A stretch of DNA of 64,000 nucleotides from Acidobacteriota bacterium. GTDB lineage: Bacteria > Acidobacteriota > Polarisedimenticolia > J045. Position numbers and translations under genes: made by a program. The notes beneath the pieces are model-generated. The model was not told the origin of the DNA. It saw only the letters and a list, made by a program, of their open reading frames with translations, and did no database searches. Within the stretch, counting starts at the first letter, position 1; each line of letters opens with the position of its first letter. Positions 47,829 to 58,910 of this stretch are shown one piece after another. The stretch covers positions 18,146-82,145 of the forward strand of contig JAGOJY010000018.1 in the NCBI GenBank assembly GCA_017994815.1, written 5' to 3'.

Positions 47829-49241
47829 ATGTCGGCCAACGAGCCCCCCGCGCCCGAGGCCTCGATCCTCGTCGTCGACGACGAGGAGGTGATCCGCGAC
47901 GTTCTCGGCACGCTCCTCGCGCGGCGCGGGGTCTACGAGGTGCACCTCGCGCGCGACGCGCAGGAGGCGGTGAGCCTGCTCGCGGCGCGGACGATCGACC
48001 TGGTGCTGCTGGACCTGTTCCTGCCCGGGACCGACGGGCTCGACCTCTTGCGCCAGGTCCGCGCCGAGGACCCGATGCGCGAGGTGATCATGATCACCGC
48101 GCACGGGTCGGTCGCCAGCGCAGTGGACGCGATGCGCGCCGGCGCCTTCCACTACCTGACCAAGCCGTTCCAGAACGACGAGGTGATGCTGCTCGTCGAG
48201 TCGGCGTTGATCCACCGGCGGCTGCGGCTGGAAAACGCCGGGCTGCGGCGGGCGCTGGCCAGCCGGCAGCCGAGCGGGCGGCTGGTCGGGCGCTCGCCGG
48301 CGATGCAGTCGGTCTACCAGATGATCGAGCAGGTCGCCCCGGCGCGGACCACCGTGCTGATCGCCGGCGAGAGCGGCACCGGCAAGGAACTCGTGGCGCA
48401 GGAGATCCACCGCCAGAGCCCGCGCGCCGACGCGCCGTTCCTGACCGTCAACAGCTCGAACCTGCCCGCGGAGCTGCTCGAGTCCAACCTGTTCGGCCAC
48501 GCCAAGGGGGCGTTCACCGGCGCCTCGAGCGACCGCGTCGGCCTGTTCGAGGCCGCGGCCGGCGGGACCCTGTTCTTCGACGAGATCAGCACGATCCCGC
48601 TCGGCGTGCAGTCCAAGCTCTTGCGTGCGATCCAGGAGAAGGAGTTCCTCGCGCTCGGCTCGGTCAAGCCGGTGCGCGTGGACGTGCGGATCCTCGTCGC
48701 GACCAACGAGAACCTGGAGCGGCTGGTGCGCGAGGGGACGTTCCGCGAGGACCTCCTGTACCGGCTGGACGTGATCAAGATCGAGCTGCCGCCGTTGCGC
48801 GAGCGCCGCGACGACATCCCGGTCCTCGTCGAGCAGTTCCTGGCCGAGTTCTGCGTCGAGCACCGGCGCGAGCCGTTCACGGTCACGGTCGAGGCGATGC
48901 ACGCGCTGGTGCGCTACGACTGGCCGGGGAACGTGCGCCAGCTGCGCAACGTCGTGGAGCGGGCGGTGCTTTTGGCCCCCGGCAGCGAGATCGGCACGGA
49001 GCTGATCCCGGAGGACATCCGGATGGGGCGGGTCCTCCCGGCCACCGGCCGGCCGCTCCCGGCCGGGCTGACGTTCAGCGACGCGATCGAGGAGTACGAG
49101 CGCGCGCTGATCCGCTGGGCGCTGGACGAGGCCGGCGGGGTCCAGCGCCGGGCCGCCGAGCGGCTGGGGATGAAGCCGACCACCCTGAACGAGCGGATGA
49201 AGCGGCTGGGGATGCGGTTTCCCGACCCCCGGGGCCGCTGA
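47829..49241 (+). CDS. NtrC-family sigma-54 response regulator
   Basis: The 470-residue protein has a receiver domain (residues 1-125, phospho-acceptor Asp62 in LLDLFLPG). A sigma-54 AAA+ domain (about 145-375) carries Walker A GESGTGKE (about 179-186) and the sigma-54-contact GAFTGA loop at 227-232, and a Fis-type helix-turn-helix occupies the last ~40 residues (QRRAAERLGMKPTTL). It should activate sigma-54 promoters when phosphorylated by the adjacent kinase. Natural targets are probably in the envelope genes nearby. The ATG is four bases after the kinase stop. Confidence 0.9.
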   Translation: MSANEPPAPEASILVVDDEEVIRDVLGTLLARRGVYEVHLARDAQEAVSLLAARTIDLVLLDLFLPGTDGLDLLRQVRAEDPMREVIMITAHGSVASAVDAMRAGAFHYLTKPFQNDEVMLLVESALIHRRLRLENAGLRRALASRQPSGRLVGRSPAMQSVYQMIEQVAPARTTVLIAGESGTGKELVAQEIHRQSPRADAPFLTVNSSNLPAELLESNLFGHAKGAFTGASSDRVGLFEAAAGGTLFFDEISTIPLGVQSKLLRAIQEKEFLALGSVKPVRVDVRILVATNENLERLVREGTFREDLLYRLDVIKIELPPLRERRDDIPVLVEQFLAEFCVEHRREPFTVTVEAMHALVRYDWPGNVRQLRNVVERAVLLAPGSEIGTELIPEDIRMGRVLPATGRPLPAGLTFSDAIEEYERALIRWALDEAGGVQRRAAERLGMKPTTLNERMKRLGMRFPDPRGR

Positions 49242-49644
49242 GCGGCACCCCGCGAAACACTCCCCCGGCCGGCAGTTTCGTGTTCGCCGCGACCGCCCCG
49301 GCGGGGCCCGGCCCCCCGCGGGGAACTCCCCGCACCGTTGTCGCGCCGCCCCGTTCCCCCGCGCCGAAGGCGACGTAGGCTCCTCCACGGAGCAGCCCGG
49401 CGGTGGGAAAGCCGATCGCGCTTGACCGGACGACGAGGCCCGCGGTATACGGTCCTCCCACGCGGCGGACCCGTCCCGGCGGGCGCGCGGAGAGCCTCCG
49501 CGCGACGGGGTGGTATGCGGTGGAAACCGGCGATGCCGGGCACTGTCGAGCCTGACCAATGCTGATGTGCGGGCGCTCTAGGCCTCACCCGGGCGCCCGT
49601 CCCGGAGTTGCGCTTCCTGGGCAAAGCACCTGGGGGAGGTTGTG
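49242..49644. other. Intergenic region upstream of the TonB-dependent receptor
   Basis: About 400 bases without a supported gene. Short GC-rich frames are present on both strands but lack protein-like composition. The region should contain the receptor promoter; I looked for a GG-N10-GC sigma-54 -24/-12 element and found no convincing match. GGGGGAGG at 49632-49639 is the ribosome binding site for the next gene. Confidence 0.45.
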
Positions 49645-52600
49645 ATGAAGGGCAGGGTTGCCGCTGTCGCGTCTGCCGTCCTGGTGGTGGTGTGCGTGCT
49701 CGCGGCCGTCGCCCCCGCGTGGGCGGCGGGAGGCCTGCGCGTCAACGTGGTCGCGCCGGAGAAGAACCGCAAGGAACCGGCGGTCGGCGCCACGGTCCAA
49801 CTCATCAGTGCCGGCGGCCAGGCCAAGGTCGAGATGACCGACGAGAAGGGCGTCGCCGAGTTCGCCGGCGTGCCCCCGGCCGACAACTACACGGTCATCG
49901 TCGATTACCTCGACTTCAACCAGTGGAAGAAGGCCGGCATCCGCGTCGCCGAGGGCGCGGTCACGACCGTGCAGGTCGAGATGCTCGGCGCGATCGTCGA
50001 GCAGGTCGACGTGCGGACGAAGGTCAAGGTCGTCGAGCTGGAGCAACCGCAGGGCGAGACGACGCTGTCGGCCGAGACCTTCGGCGACCTGCCGGTGCAG
50101 GGGCGCGACTACCAGAACGCGCTGTCGCTCGCCGCGGGCGTGCAGGACAGCAACAGCGACGGCAACCCGAACGTCCACGGCTCGCGCGAGCGCGACTTCC
50201 GCATGGAGGTCGACGGCGTCAGCAACGTGGATCCGCTGACCGGCCAGCGCATGTCGGACGTGAACCCCGACGCCATCGAGGAAATCCAGATCGTGACCGA
50301 CGGCGCGGACGCCTCCTACGGCGGCGCCGTCGGCGGGTTCGGCAAGATCGTCACCAAGAGCGGCGGCAACGACTTCGAGGGGTCGTTCAACCTGTTCCTC
50401 GGCCACAGCATGTTCAACAACGACGAGCAGGGCAGCACCCGCTCGGAGTCGGAGTTCCGCGACTTCCGCCCGTCCCTGTACGTGTCGGGCCCGTTGATCA
50501 AGGACCACCTGTGGTACTCGTTGAACCACGAGTACACGAACCAGAAGGTCCCGGTGCACCCGATCGGCGGGCAGGGGTTCGTGCGCGAGGCGGAGCAGAA
50601 CGAGCCGCTGTACAAGCTGACGTGGCAGGTCAACGCGAAGAACCGGCTGCAGTTCCAGTACTCCGGCGACCCGTGGCACGTCGAGCCGTACTTCGCCGAC
50701 TGGCGCTACCCGATCAGCTCCAACGTCAAGGTCGACTGGGAGTCGCAGGTCTACTCGCTGAAGTGGACCGCGCCCTACTCGCCGACGTTCTTCTGGGAGT
50801 CGACGATCGCCCGCTCGGACGTCGGTTTTGCCTACGAGCCGTACGAGTTCAACGTGCGCAACAGCTGCATCGAGAGCGGCGTCTACACGGGCGATTTCTG
50901 CTATGACACCGAGACGCTGACGTTCAGCGGCAGCTTCCCCGAAATCTACGACGACCAGCGTGGCCGCTGGACCTACAAGCTGGACGCCGAGCAGTTCCTC
51001 AGCGAGGCGCTCGGCGGCTCGCACCGGATCAAGGCCGGGTTCCTGGTCGAGGTCGCGGACTTCGAGCGGAAGCTCGACGTTTTGCCGAACATCGACTACA
51101 CGAAGGTGGACGTGGTCAAGGACCCGATGGACCCCGATCCGATCGGGCAGGCGGCGCACATCCTGTTCCGCCAGACCGCGGAGCCGGCCGTCAGCAGCAT
51201 GCAGGCCAAGGGCAACTACTACGCCGTGTACCTGTCGGACAACTACGAGCCGCTGCCGAACCTCAACGTCACCCTCGGCCTGCGCTACACGCGCGAGGAA
51301 CTGTCGGCCGACGGCTGGCTGACGCTCGACCCGGGGAGCGAGCGGCAGGACCTGCGGCAAACGCTCAACGAGTGCCTGGCCCAGGGCTTCAACCCCACGG
51401 CCTGCGTGGTCAACCTGACGGCGCGGGTGATGACGTCCTCGATCTACGACAACCCCGACAACGACGGTGACGGCGTCCCGGACTACCAGGGCGCGTTCGA
51501 CTGCCTCAACGCCTCGAACGACCAGCCCTGCACGCTGATCTGGAACGCGTACTCGACCGGCGGCTCGCTGCGGCCGCGCAGCGCGGACAACTTCACGATC
51601 GTCAACAACAACCTCGCCCCGCGGCTGAGCTTCGCCTGGGACCCGCGCAACGACGGGAAGACCCGCATCGCGGGAAGCTGGGCCCGCTACTACGGCGACA
51701 CGTTCCTCGATCCGTTCGTCTCCGAGAACGGCCCGGACTACACGCGCAAGCGCATCGTGCTCAACGAGAGCTGGGACGACCTGAAGCGCACGACCCTTTC
51801 GGCGTACTCGATCCGCCAGCTCGACCGCAACATGCGCTCCTCGCACAACGACGAGTGGACGCTCTCGATCGAGCGCGAGATCGCGCCCGAGACCAGCGTC
51901 CTGGTGCGCTACATCAACCGCCGCTACATCGACCAGCTGCAGGACATCGACGTCAACCACACCGGCGTGGCGTGGAACTCGGTGCCGGCCAACTTGCAGT
52001 CGAAGTGCGACAAGATCGGCAAGTTCGCCGACTGCTACGGCGACGTGATCCTCAAGTCGGTGAAGGTCCCGCGGCCGCACTGGGAGATGCTCGACATCCC
52101 GGACGGCATCCCGGACCTGCAGGTCGTCAGCCCGATGTTCAACCAGGTGCTGAAGATCGGGAACTACAACCAGAGCGACTACCAGGCCTACATCCTCGAG
52201 CTGAACCGACGCTTCTACCAGAACTGGGAGTTCTCGGCGAGCTACACCTGGTCCGAGTCGCTGGGCCAGGCCGAGGACTACAACCAGGGGCTCGGCAACG
52301 ACGCGACGATGGTCGAGGACGAGCGCGGGCCGCTGTCGACCGACCAGCGCCACGTGCTGAAGGGCAACGGCCGCATGCTGCTCCCGTGGTGGGGCGGCTT
52401 CCGCATCGGCGGCAACTTCGTCTACCAGAGCGGTCTGCCGTACTCGATCCTCGAGCGGCGCGACATCTTCGACTACCCGACCAACCTGCTCGAGGGCACG
52501 GTGGACGCGGCCGGCAACCCGGTGACCCAGACGTTCCCGGTGCAGTTCCTCTCCAGCCGCACCGTCTACCCGACCGGCCACCGCAACGACCACCGCAACG

Positions 52601-52833
52601 CACCGTTCTGGCTGTTCGGCCTCAACTTCCAGAAGGAAATGATGTTCAAGTCGATCAAGGCCACGTTCCAGCTCGACATCTTCAACGTCCTGAACAACGA
52701 CGTGACCTGGATCGACGCGATCTACCGCCGCGAGGTGTCGAACTCGAAGGGCACGACGAACTGGATCGACACGCCGGTGGCGCAGCGGCTGAACGGCCGC
52801 CAGTTCCAGCTGATGACGAAGTTCAACTTCTGA
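49645..52833 (+). CDS. TonB-dependent receptor with carboxypeptidase-regulatory-like domain
   Basis: This 1062-residue outer-membrane protein has a signal peptide to about residue 27 (APAWA). A beta-sandwich (about 28-115) of the carboxypeptidase-regulatory-like type follows, then a plug (about 135-250: DLPVQGRDYQNALSL, VDGVSNVDPLTG, GGAVGGFGKIVTKSGGNDF in outline) and a beta barrel ending in LMTKFNF with terminal Phe. A calcium-type DNPDNDGDGVPD loop lies near 605. It resembles OmpA-like TBDRs of Acidobacteria, which import oligosaccharides or other ligands. The ATG at 49645 is preferred to the adjacent GTG. A strong terminator follows. Confidence 0.85.
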   Translation: MKGRVAAVASAVLVVVCVLAAVAPAWAAGGLRVNVVAPEKNRKEPAVGATVQLISAGGQAKVEMTDEKGVAEFAGVPPADNYTVIVDYLDFNQWKKAGIRVAEGAVTTVQVEMLGAIVEQVDVRTKVKVVELEQPQGETTLSAETFGDLPVQGRDYQNALSLAAGVQDSNSDGNPNVHGSRERDFRMEVDGVSNVDPLTGQRMSDVNPDAIEEIQIVTDGADASYGGAVGGFGKIVTKSGGNDFEGSFNLFLGHSMFNNDEQGSTRSESEFRDFRPSLYVSGPLIKDHLWYSLNHEYTNQKVPVHPIGGQGFVREAEQNEPLYKLTWQVNAKNRLQFQYSGDPWHVEPYFADWRYPISSNVKVDWESQVYSLKWTAPYSPTFFWESTIARSDVGFAYEPYEFNVRNSCIESGVYTGDFCYDTETLTFSGSFPEIYDDQRGRWTYKLDAEQFLSEALGGSHRIKAGFLVEVADFERKLDVLPNIDYTKVDVVKDPMDPDPIGQAAHILFRQTAEPAVSSMQAKGNYYAVYLSDNYEPLPNLNVTLGLRYTREELSADGWLTLDPGSERQDLRQTLNECLAQGFNPTACVVNLTARVMTSSIYDNPDNDGDGVPDYQGAFDCLNASNDQPCTLIWNAYSTGGSLRPRSADNFTIVNNNLAPRLSFAWDPRNDGKTRIAGSWARYYGDTFLDPFVSENGPDYTRKRIVLNESWDDLKRTTLSAYSIRQLDRNMRSSHNDEWTLSIEREIAPETSVLVRYINRRYIDQLQDIDVNHTGVAWNSVPANLQSKCDKIGKFADCYGDVILKSVKVPRPHWEMLDIPDGIPDLQVVSPMFNQVLKIGNYNQSDYQAYILELNRRFYQNWEFSASYTWSESLGQAEDYNQGLGNDATMVEDERGPLSTDQRHVLKGNGRMLLPWWGGFRIGGNFVYQSGLPYSILERRDIFDYPTNLLEGTVDAAGNPVTQTFPVQFLSSRTVYPTGHRNDHRNAPFWLFGLNFQKEMMFKSIKATFQLDIFNVLNNDVTWIDAIYRREVSNSKGTTNWIDTPVAQRLNGRQFQLMTKFNF

Positions 52834-52853
52834 GCGGGATTCAATCCCGTTGG

Positions 52854-52892
52854 AACGGGGCGGCGGGCACCCCGCCGCCCCGTTCGTTTTTT
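52854..52892 (+). terminator. Rho-independent terminator
   Basis: A perfect 14-bp stem (AACGGGGCGGCGGG with its complement) closes on a 3-base loop and is followed after CG by six T residues. It begins 21 bases after the receptor stop and ends 45 bases before the cysS start, so it separates the two units. Confidence 0.9.
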
Positions 52893-52936
52893 GCTGCGAT
52901 AATCTCCGGCCGCGGGAACCTTTCGCGGGAGGCGCC

Positions 52937-54340
<1,404 letters not shown>

Positions 54341-54414
54341 ACCACGTTGCCGCCGCGGGACGCCGGCCGCGCCCGGCGGCCCCGCGCCCGGCGCGGCGCG
54401 CGCAGACTCGCGGC

Positions 54415-54828
54415 ATGGCGGCCGACGACCCGTGCGCCCCGGCTCCTCCCTCCGGGCGAACCGCGCGCGGCCGCGCGGCCGAGGCCGCGGCGGAGCAGTT
54501 CCTCCGCAGCCGCGGGTTCGCCGTCCTCGACCGCAACGCGCGCTACCGCCGCGGGGAGCTGGACATCGTCGCCCGGCTGGGCGATTTGGTGGTCTTCGTC
54601 GAGGTGCGGTGCCGCCGCGCGCGGTCGCGCTTCGCTCCGGAGGCCACGATCGACGCCGCGAAGAGGCGCCGCCTGTCCGCGGCCGCGGCGCGCTGGCTCG
54701 GCGAGCACGGCCTGGGCAACGCGCCGTGCCGCTTCGACGTCGTCGCGGTGGAGTCCGGCCCGGAGGGGCTGACCCTCCGCCACCATCCGGGGGCGTTCGT
54801 GGACGACGAGGCCGGCGACGCGCCGTGA
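54415..54828 (+). CDS. YraN/UPF0102 family endonuclease-like protein
   Basis: The product is 137 residues of the YraN family, a restriction-endonuclease-like fold. The conserved GELDIVAR (residues about 45-52) and VFVEVRCRR (about 60-68) carry the DxExK-type site residues Asp and Glu; the usual lysine position is Arg here. ATG 54415 is the only reasonable start. Cellular function of the family is uncertain. It follows cysS by 74 bases. Confidence 0.8.
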   Translation: MAADDPCAPAPPSGRTARGRAAEAAAEQFLRSRGFAVLDRNARYRRGELDIVARLGDLVVFVEVRCRRARSRFAPEATIDAAKRRRLSAAAARWLGEHGLGNAPCRFDVVAVESGPEGLTLRHHPGAFVDDEAGDAP

Positions 54829-54932
54829 GCCGGAAGTCAATCGGCCAGAGGCTCATTTAGCCGAAGATTGTATGGCGTTTGCCGCCGTCCGTGGTACGAT
54901 ATTTGCCGCTCGCCCCACGGAAGGATACCCGC

Positions 54933-55478
54933 ATGCCGACCCGCGACGCCGTGCAGCAGCTGTGGCCGGAAATCGACTGGATCCAGGACTCCGGGCTGCG
55001 CGAGAAGGTCCTCGCCACCTGGCTCAAAGCGTTCGAGATGAGCCCGCTCGCGCCCGAGGACCTGCGCCGCATCCCGTTCACGCTGCTCGTGCCGAACTGC
55101 CCGGTTTCGTTCATGGACCACAAGCGCTGCGTCGTGCACATCGCGCGCCGCGCCGCCGAGTCGATGACGGAGTTCATGGGCGGGGCGCTGCCGATCGATC
55201 TCGACACGGTGATCGCCGGCGCGATCCTCGCCGACGTGGGCAAGCTGCTCGAGTACGAGACGGTCGACGGCAAGGCGCGCCAGAGCAAGCGCGGCGAGAA
55301 CCTGCGGCACCCGTTCACCGGCGTCGCGCTGGCGATGATGTGCGGCGTGCCGGACGAGGTCTGCCACATCATCGCGGCCCACGCCGGCGAGGGCGACATG
55401 GTGCGCCGCAGCACCGAGGCGACGATCGTCCACCACGCCGACTTCATGAGCTACCTGCCGTTCAAGAACCTCAAGTAG
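54933..55478 (+). CDS. HD-domain-like protein with altered HD motif
   Basis: The product has 181 residues (ATG 54933, GGAAGG upstream). Its helical fold resembles HD-domain hydrolases: HKRCVVHIARRAA, then ILADVGKLLEYE where the family has HDxGK, and AAHAGEGD and HHADF later. The histidine of the HD pair is Ala, so one metal ligand is missing. It may act as a binding protein instead of a hydrolase. It precedes the PrpD-like gene by 68 bases and could be part of the tricarboxylate unit. A TACGAT box lies 33 bases before the start. Confidence 0.6.
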   Translation: MPTRDAVQQLWPEIDWIQDSGLREKVLATWLKAFEMSPLAPEDLRRIPFTLLVPNCPVSFMDHKRCVVHIARRAAESMTEFMGGALPIDLDTVIAGAILADVGKLLEYETVDGKARQSKRGENLRHPFTGVALAMMCGVPDEVCHIIAAHAGEGDMVRRSTEATIVHHADFMSYLPFKNLK

Positions 55479-55546
55479 CGGCCGCGATCGGCGGCTCGAT
55501 AATGCCAGCGCGAACCGCTCCCCGGGGCGGGCGCGGGAGGATCGGA

Positions 55547-56923
55547 ATGACCCAGGCGCGCGAAACCGTCACCGCCACGATGTCCCGCTGGGCCGCCGGG
55601 CTCGGCTACCCCGCGCTGTCCGCCGACGCGGTGCACGAGGCCAAGCGTTACCTCCTCGACTCGCTCGGCTGCGCGCTCGGCGGCTTCCGCCAGCACGACG
55701 TCGAGATCGCGCTCGCGGTGCTCGAACAGATCGCGGGCGGCGGTCCGGCCACCGTCATCGGCAACGGGCGGCAGATGGACCCGGTGTCGGCCGCGCTGGC
55801 CAACGCGCTGATGGTGCGCGTGATGGACTACAACGACATCTACTGGCAGCAGGATCCCTCGCACCCCTCGGACATCATCCCGGCGGCGATCGCCTGCGGC
55901 GAGCGCGCCGGGGCCGACGGCCGCGAGCTGATCGTCGGCATCGTCCTCGGCCACGAGTTCGAGATGCGGATGTGCGAGGCCGCCGTGCCGGGGATCCGCG
56001 AGCGCGGCTGGCACCACGCGACGCTCACGGCGTTCGTCTCGCCGATCGTCGCCGGCCGGATGCTGCGGCTCGACGCGGCCAAGATCCAGCACGCGATCGG
56101 CATCTCGGCCTCGCGCCACGCGACGCTCGGTGCGGTGACCGCCGGCAAGCTGACGATGATGAAGAACACCGTCGACCCGCTGGCGACGCAATCCGGCGTT
56201 TTGGCGGCGCTCCTGGCCGAGAAGGGGTACACCGGCCCCGAGCACGTCATCGACGGCAAGGAAGGGCTGGCCCACTGCTTCGGCCCGGAGTGGCGGCTGA
56301 ACGTCCTGACCGAGGGGCTCGGCGAGTCGTGGCGCATCACGCGCTGCGGGATGAAGGCCTACCCGACCGAGGCCCTGACGCACACGCCGATCTCGGCCGT
56401 GCTGGCGCTGGTCAAGGAGAACGGTCTCGAGCCGGACCGCATCCGCAAGGTCCGCATCCGCTCGCTCGCGCGCGCGGCCGACATCCTCTCCGACCCCAGC
56501 AAGTACGACCCGCGCAGCAAGGAGACCGCCGACCACTCGCTGCCGTACTGCATCGCGGCCGCGATCGTGGACCGCCAGGTCACGCCGGCGCAGTTCACGA
56601 TGGAACGGATCATGGACCCGGCGATCCGGGCCCAGCTGCCGAAGGTCGAAGTCGTCGCCGACGCCGAGATCGAGAAGGTCTTCCCGAAACTGCAGCGCAC
56701 GGTCGTGACGATCGAGACCACCGACGGCGCCTCGTTCGAGCGGCAGGTGGACTACCCGAAGGGCGACCCGCGCAACCCGCTCAGCGACGCCGAGATCGAG
56801 GAGAAGTTCGACGCCCTGGCCGACCCGGTGCTGACGCCCAAGGGGCGGGCCAAGGTCAAGGAGGCCGTCTGGGGCCTCGAGCGGCTATCCTCGATCGGCG
56901 ACCTGATGCGGTTGCTCTCCTAG
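55547..56923 (+). CDS. MmgE/PrpD family protein
   Basis: This 458-residue protein belongs to the MmgE/PrpD family, which includes 2-methylcitrate dehydratase and cis-aconitate decarboxylase. Typical elements are LLDSLGCALGG (about 35-45), MDYNDIYWQQDPSHPSDII (about 94-112), GWHHATLTAF (about 160) and GMKAYPTEAL (about 268). The ATG follows GGGAGG. Its substrate may be a 2-methylcitrate- or citrate-type tricarboxylate, given the aconitase-family gene eight bases downstream. Exact reaction cannot be told from sequence. Confidence 0.85.
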   Translation: MTQARETVTATMSRWAAGLGYPALSADAVHEAKRYLLDSLGCALGGFRQHDVEIALAVLEQIAGGGPATVIGNGRQMDPVSAALANALMVRVMDYNDIYWQQDPSHPSDIIPAAIACGERAGADGRELIVGIVLGHEFEMRMCEAAVPGIRERGWHHATLTAFVSPIVAGRMLRLDAAKIQHAIGISASRHATLGAVTAGKLTMMKNTVDPLATQSGVLAALLAEKGYTGPEHVIDGKEGLAHCFGPEWRLNVLTEGLGESWRITRCGMKAYPTEALTHTPISAVLALVKENGLEPDRIRKVRIRSLARAADILSDPSKYDPRSKETADHSLPYCIAAAIVDRQVTPAQFTMERIMDPAIRAQLPKVEVVADAEIEKVFPKLQRTVVTIETTDGASFERQVDYPKGDPRNPLSDAEIEEKFDALADPVLTPKGRAKVKEAVWGLERLSSIGDLMRLLS

Positions 56924-56931
56924 GAGGAGCG

Positions 56932-58863
56932 ATGGGCCAGACGGTTGTGGAGAAGATCGCCCAGGCGCACATGGCCGAGGGCCCGAACCGGCCGCTGCGC
57001 GCCGGGGACTTCCTCTCGATCCGGCCGCGCCACGTCATGACGCACGACAACACGTCCGCGGTGATGAAGAAGTTCAAGGGGATCGGCGCGCGGCGGATCC
57101 ACGACCCGCGGCAGCCGGTCTTCGCGCTCGACCACGACATCCAGAACCGCTCGGAGGAGAACCTCGCCAAGTACCGCGCGATCGAGGCGTTCGCGCGCGA
57201 GATGGGCATCGACTTCTACCCCGCCGGCAGCGGCATCGGCCACCAGTTGATGGTCGAGCGCGGCTACGCCGTCCCGGGCAGCTTCGTCGTCGCCTCCGAC
57301 TCGCACTCCAACATGTACGGCGGCGTCGGCGCCCTCGGCACGCCGGTGGTGCGCACCGACGCGGCGGCGATCTGGGCCACCGGCGAGTTCTGGTGGCAGA
57401 TCCCGCGCACGGTGCAGGTCCTCCTGCAGGGCGAGCTGCGCGAGGGCGTGACCGGCAAGGACGTGATCGTCACGCTGTGCGGGCTGTACAACAAGGGCGA
57501 GGTGCTGAACGCGGCGGTCGAGTTCGCGGGCCCCGGCGTGGCCAGCCTGCCGCTGGACGCCCGGCTGGCGATCGCCAACATGACCACCGAGTGGGGCGCG
57601 CTCGTCGGCTGGTTCCCGGTCGACGGCGTGACGCTGAGGTTCATGGAGCAAAGGCGCGCCGAGCTGGAGCCGCAGGGGATCAAGCGCGTCGGCGCGGCGG
57701 ACATCGAGCGCTGGACGGTGCGCCCGCCGGCCGCCGATCCCGACGCGGTCTACGCCGGGCGGATCGTGCTCGACCTGTCCGAGGTCACGCCGCACGTCTC
57801 CGGTCCCGACACGGTGCAGGTGATGTCGTCCCTGGCCGAGCTGGAATCGCAGCGGATCCCGGTCAACAAGGCGTACCTGATCTCGTGCGTGAACTCGCGG
57901 CTGGACGACCTCCAGGCGGCGGCGCGCGTCCTGGAAGGGAAGAAGGTCGCCGCGGGCGTGAAGTTCTACGTCGCCGCGGCGAGCCGCCGCGTGCAGGAGG
58001 AGGCGGAGCGCCGCGGCTGGTGGAAAACGCTGCTCGACGCGGGCGCGATCACGCTGCCCTCGGGCTGCGGGCCGTGCATCGGCCTCGGCGAGGGTTGCCT
58101 CGAGCCGGGCGAGGTCGGCATCTCCGCCACCAACCGCAACTTCAAGGGCCGGATGGGTTCGCGCGACGCCCGCTGCTACCTCGCCAGCCCGCCGGTCGTC
58201 GCCGCCTCCGCCGCCGCGGGGTACATCACCGGCCCCGGCTCGTGGCCCCACGTCGGCCTCGTGCCGCGGATCGAGCTGTACGACACGCCGGCCGAGGCCG
58301 AGAACGTCGAGATCCTGCCCGGCTTCCCCGAGCGCGTGCGCGGGCGGCTGGTCTTCGCGCCGCAGGACAACCTCAACACCGACGGGATCTACGGCAAGGA
58401 CTACACCTACCGCGAGGACATGACCCGCGAGATGATGGCGCGCGTGGTGATGGAGAACTACGACCCGCAGTTCTCGGCGCAGACGCGCAGCGGCGACGTG
58501 CTCGTTTCGGGCTTCAACTTCGGGACCGGCTCGAGCCGCGAGCAGGCGGTCACCGCGCTGCAGGCCAAGGGGATCCCGCTGGTCATCGCCGGGAGCTTCT
58601 CCCAGACCTACCTGCGCAACGCCTTCAACAACGGGTTCTTGTGCGTGGAGTGCCCGGCCTTCGTGAACCGGCTGCGCGAGCTTTTGCCGGCGGCCGGGCG
58701 GACGGTCATCCCGGGGGACGAGATCGAGGTCGACTTCGGCTCCGGCACGATCCGCTACCGCGGCGAGTCGTTCGTGTTCCCGGCGCTCGGCAGCGTCCCG
58801 CAATCGCTGGTGGTGGCGGGCGGCGTCGAGAACCTGGTCAGCAAGCGTCTGAACCTGGGCTAA
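56932..58863 (+). CDS. Aconitase/homoaconitase family hydratase
   Basis: This 643-residue protein has large and small domains fused as in aconitase. DHDIQN and SDSHSNMYGG mark the substrate site. The [4Fe-4S] cysteines are Cys in SCVNSR (about residue 322) and two in GCGPCIG (about 381-384). The swivel domain begins near residue 470 with NLNTDGIYGKDYTY and contains GTGSSREQA. GAGGAG precedes the ATG. It should interconvert citrate/isocitrate or a homologue (homocitrate, methylcitrate). It is more like homoaconitase/AcnA-bacterial type than AcnB. Confidence 0.85.
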   Translation: MGQTVVEKIAQAHMAEGPNRPLRAGDFLSIRPRHVMTHDNTSAVMKKFKGIGARRIHDPRQPVFALDHDIQNRSEENLAKYRAIEAFAREMGIDFYPAGSGIGHQLMVERGYAVPGSFVVASDSHSNMYGGVGALGTPVVRTDAAAIWATGEFWWQIPRTVQVLLQGELREGVTGKDVIVTLCGLYNKGEVLNAAVEFAGPGVASLPLDARLAIANMTTEWGALVGWFPVDGVTLRFMEQRRAELEPQGIKRVGAADIERWTVRPPAADPDAVYAGRIVLDLSEVTPHVSGPDTVQVMSSLAELESQRIPVNKAYLISCVNSRLDDLQAAARVLEGKKVAAGVKFYVAAASRRVQEEAERRGWWKTLLDAGAITLPSGCGPCIGLGEGCLEPGEVGISATNRNFKGRMGSRDARCYLASPPVVAASAAAGYITGPGSWPHVGLVPRIELYDTPAEAENVEILPGFPERVRGRLVFAPQDNLNTDGIYGKDYTYREDMTREMMARVVMENYDPQFSAQTRSGDVLVSGFNFGTGSSREQAVTALQAKGIPLVIAGSFSQTYLRNAFNNGFLCVECPAFVNRLRELLPAAGRTVIPGDEIEVDFGSGTIRYRGESFVFPALGSVPQSLVVAGGVENLVSKRLNLG

Positions 58864-58910
58864 ACGCAGTCATGTGGGGCCGCCGGGAAGGCGGCCGGCG
58901 AGGTCACGTC

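Noticed and set aside
49242..49644. Sigma-54 promoter for the TonB-dependent receptor
   Set aside because: The adjacent NtrC regulator made it attractive, but no TGGCAC-N5-TTGC-like element is present.
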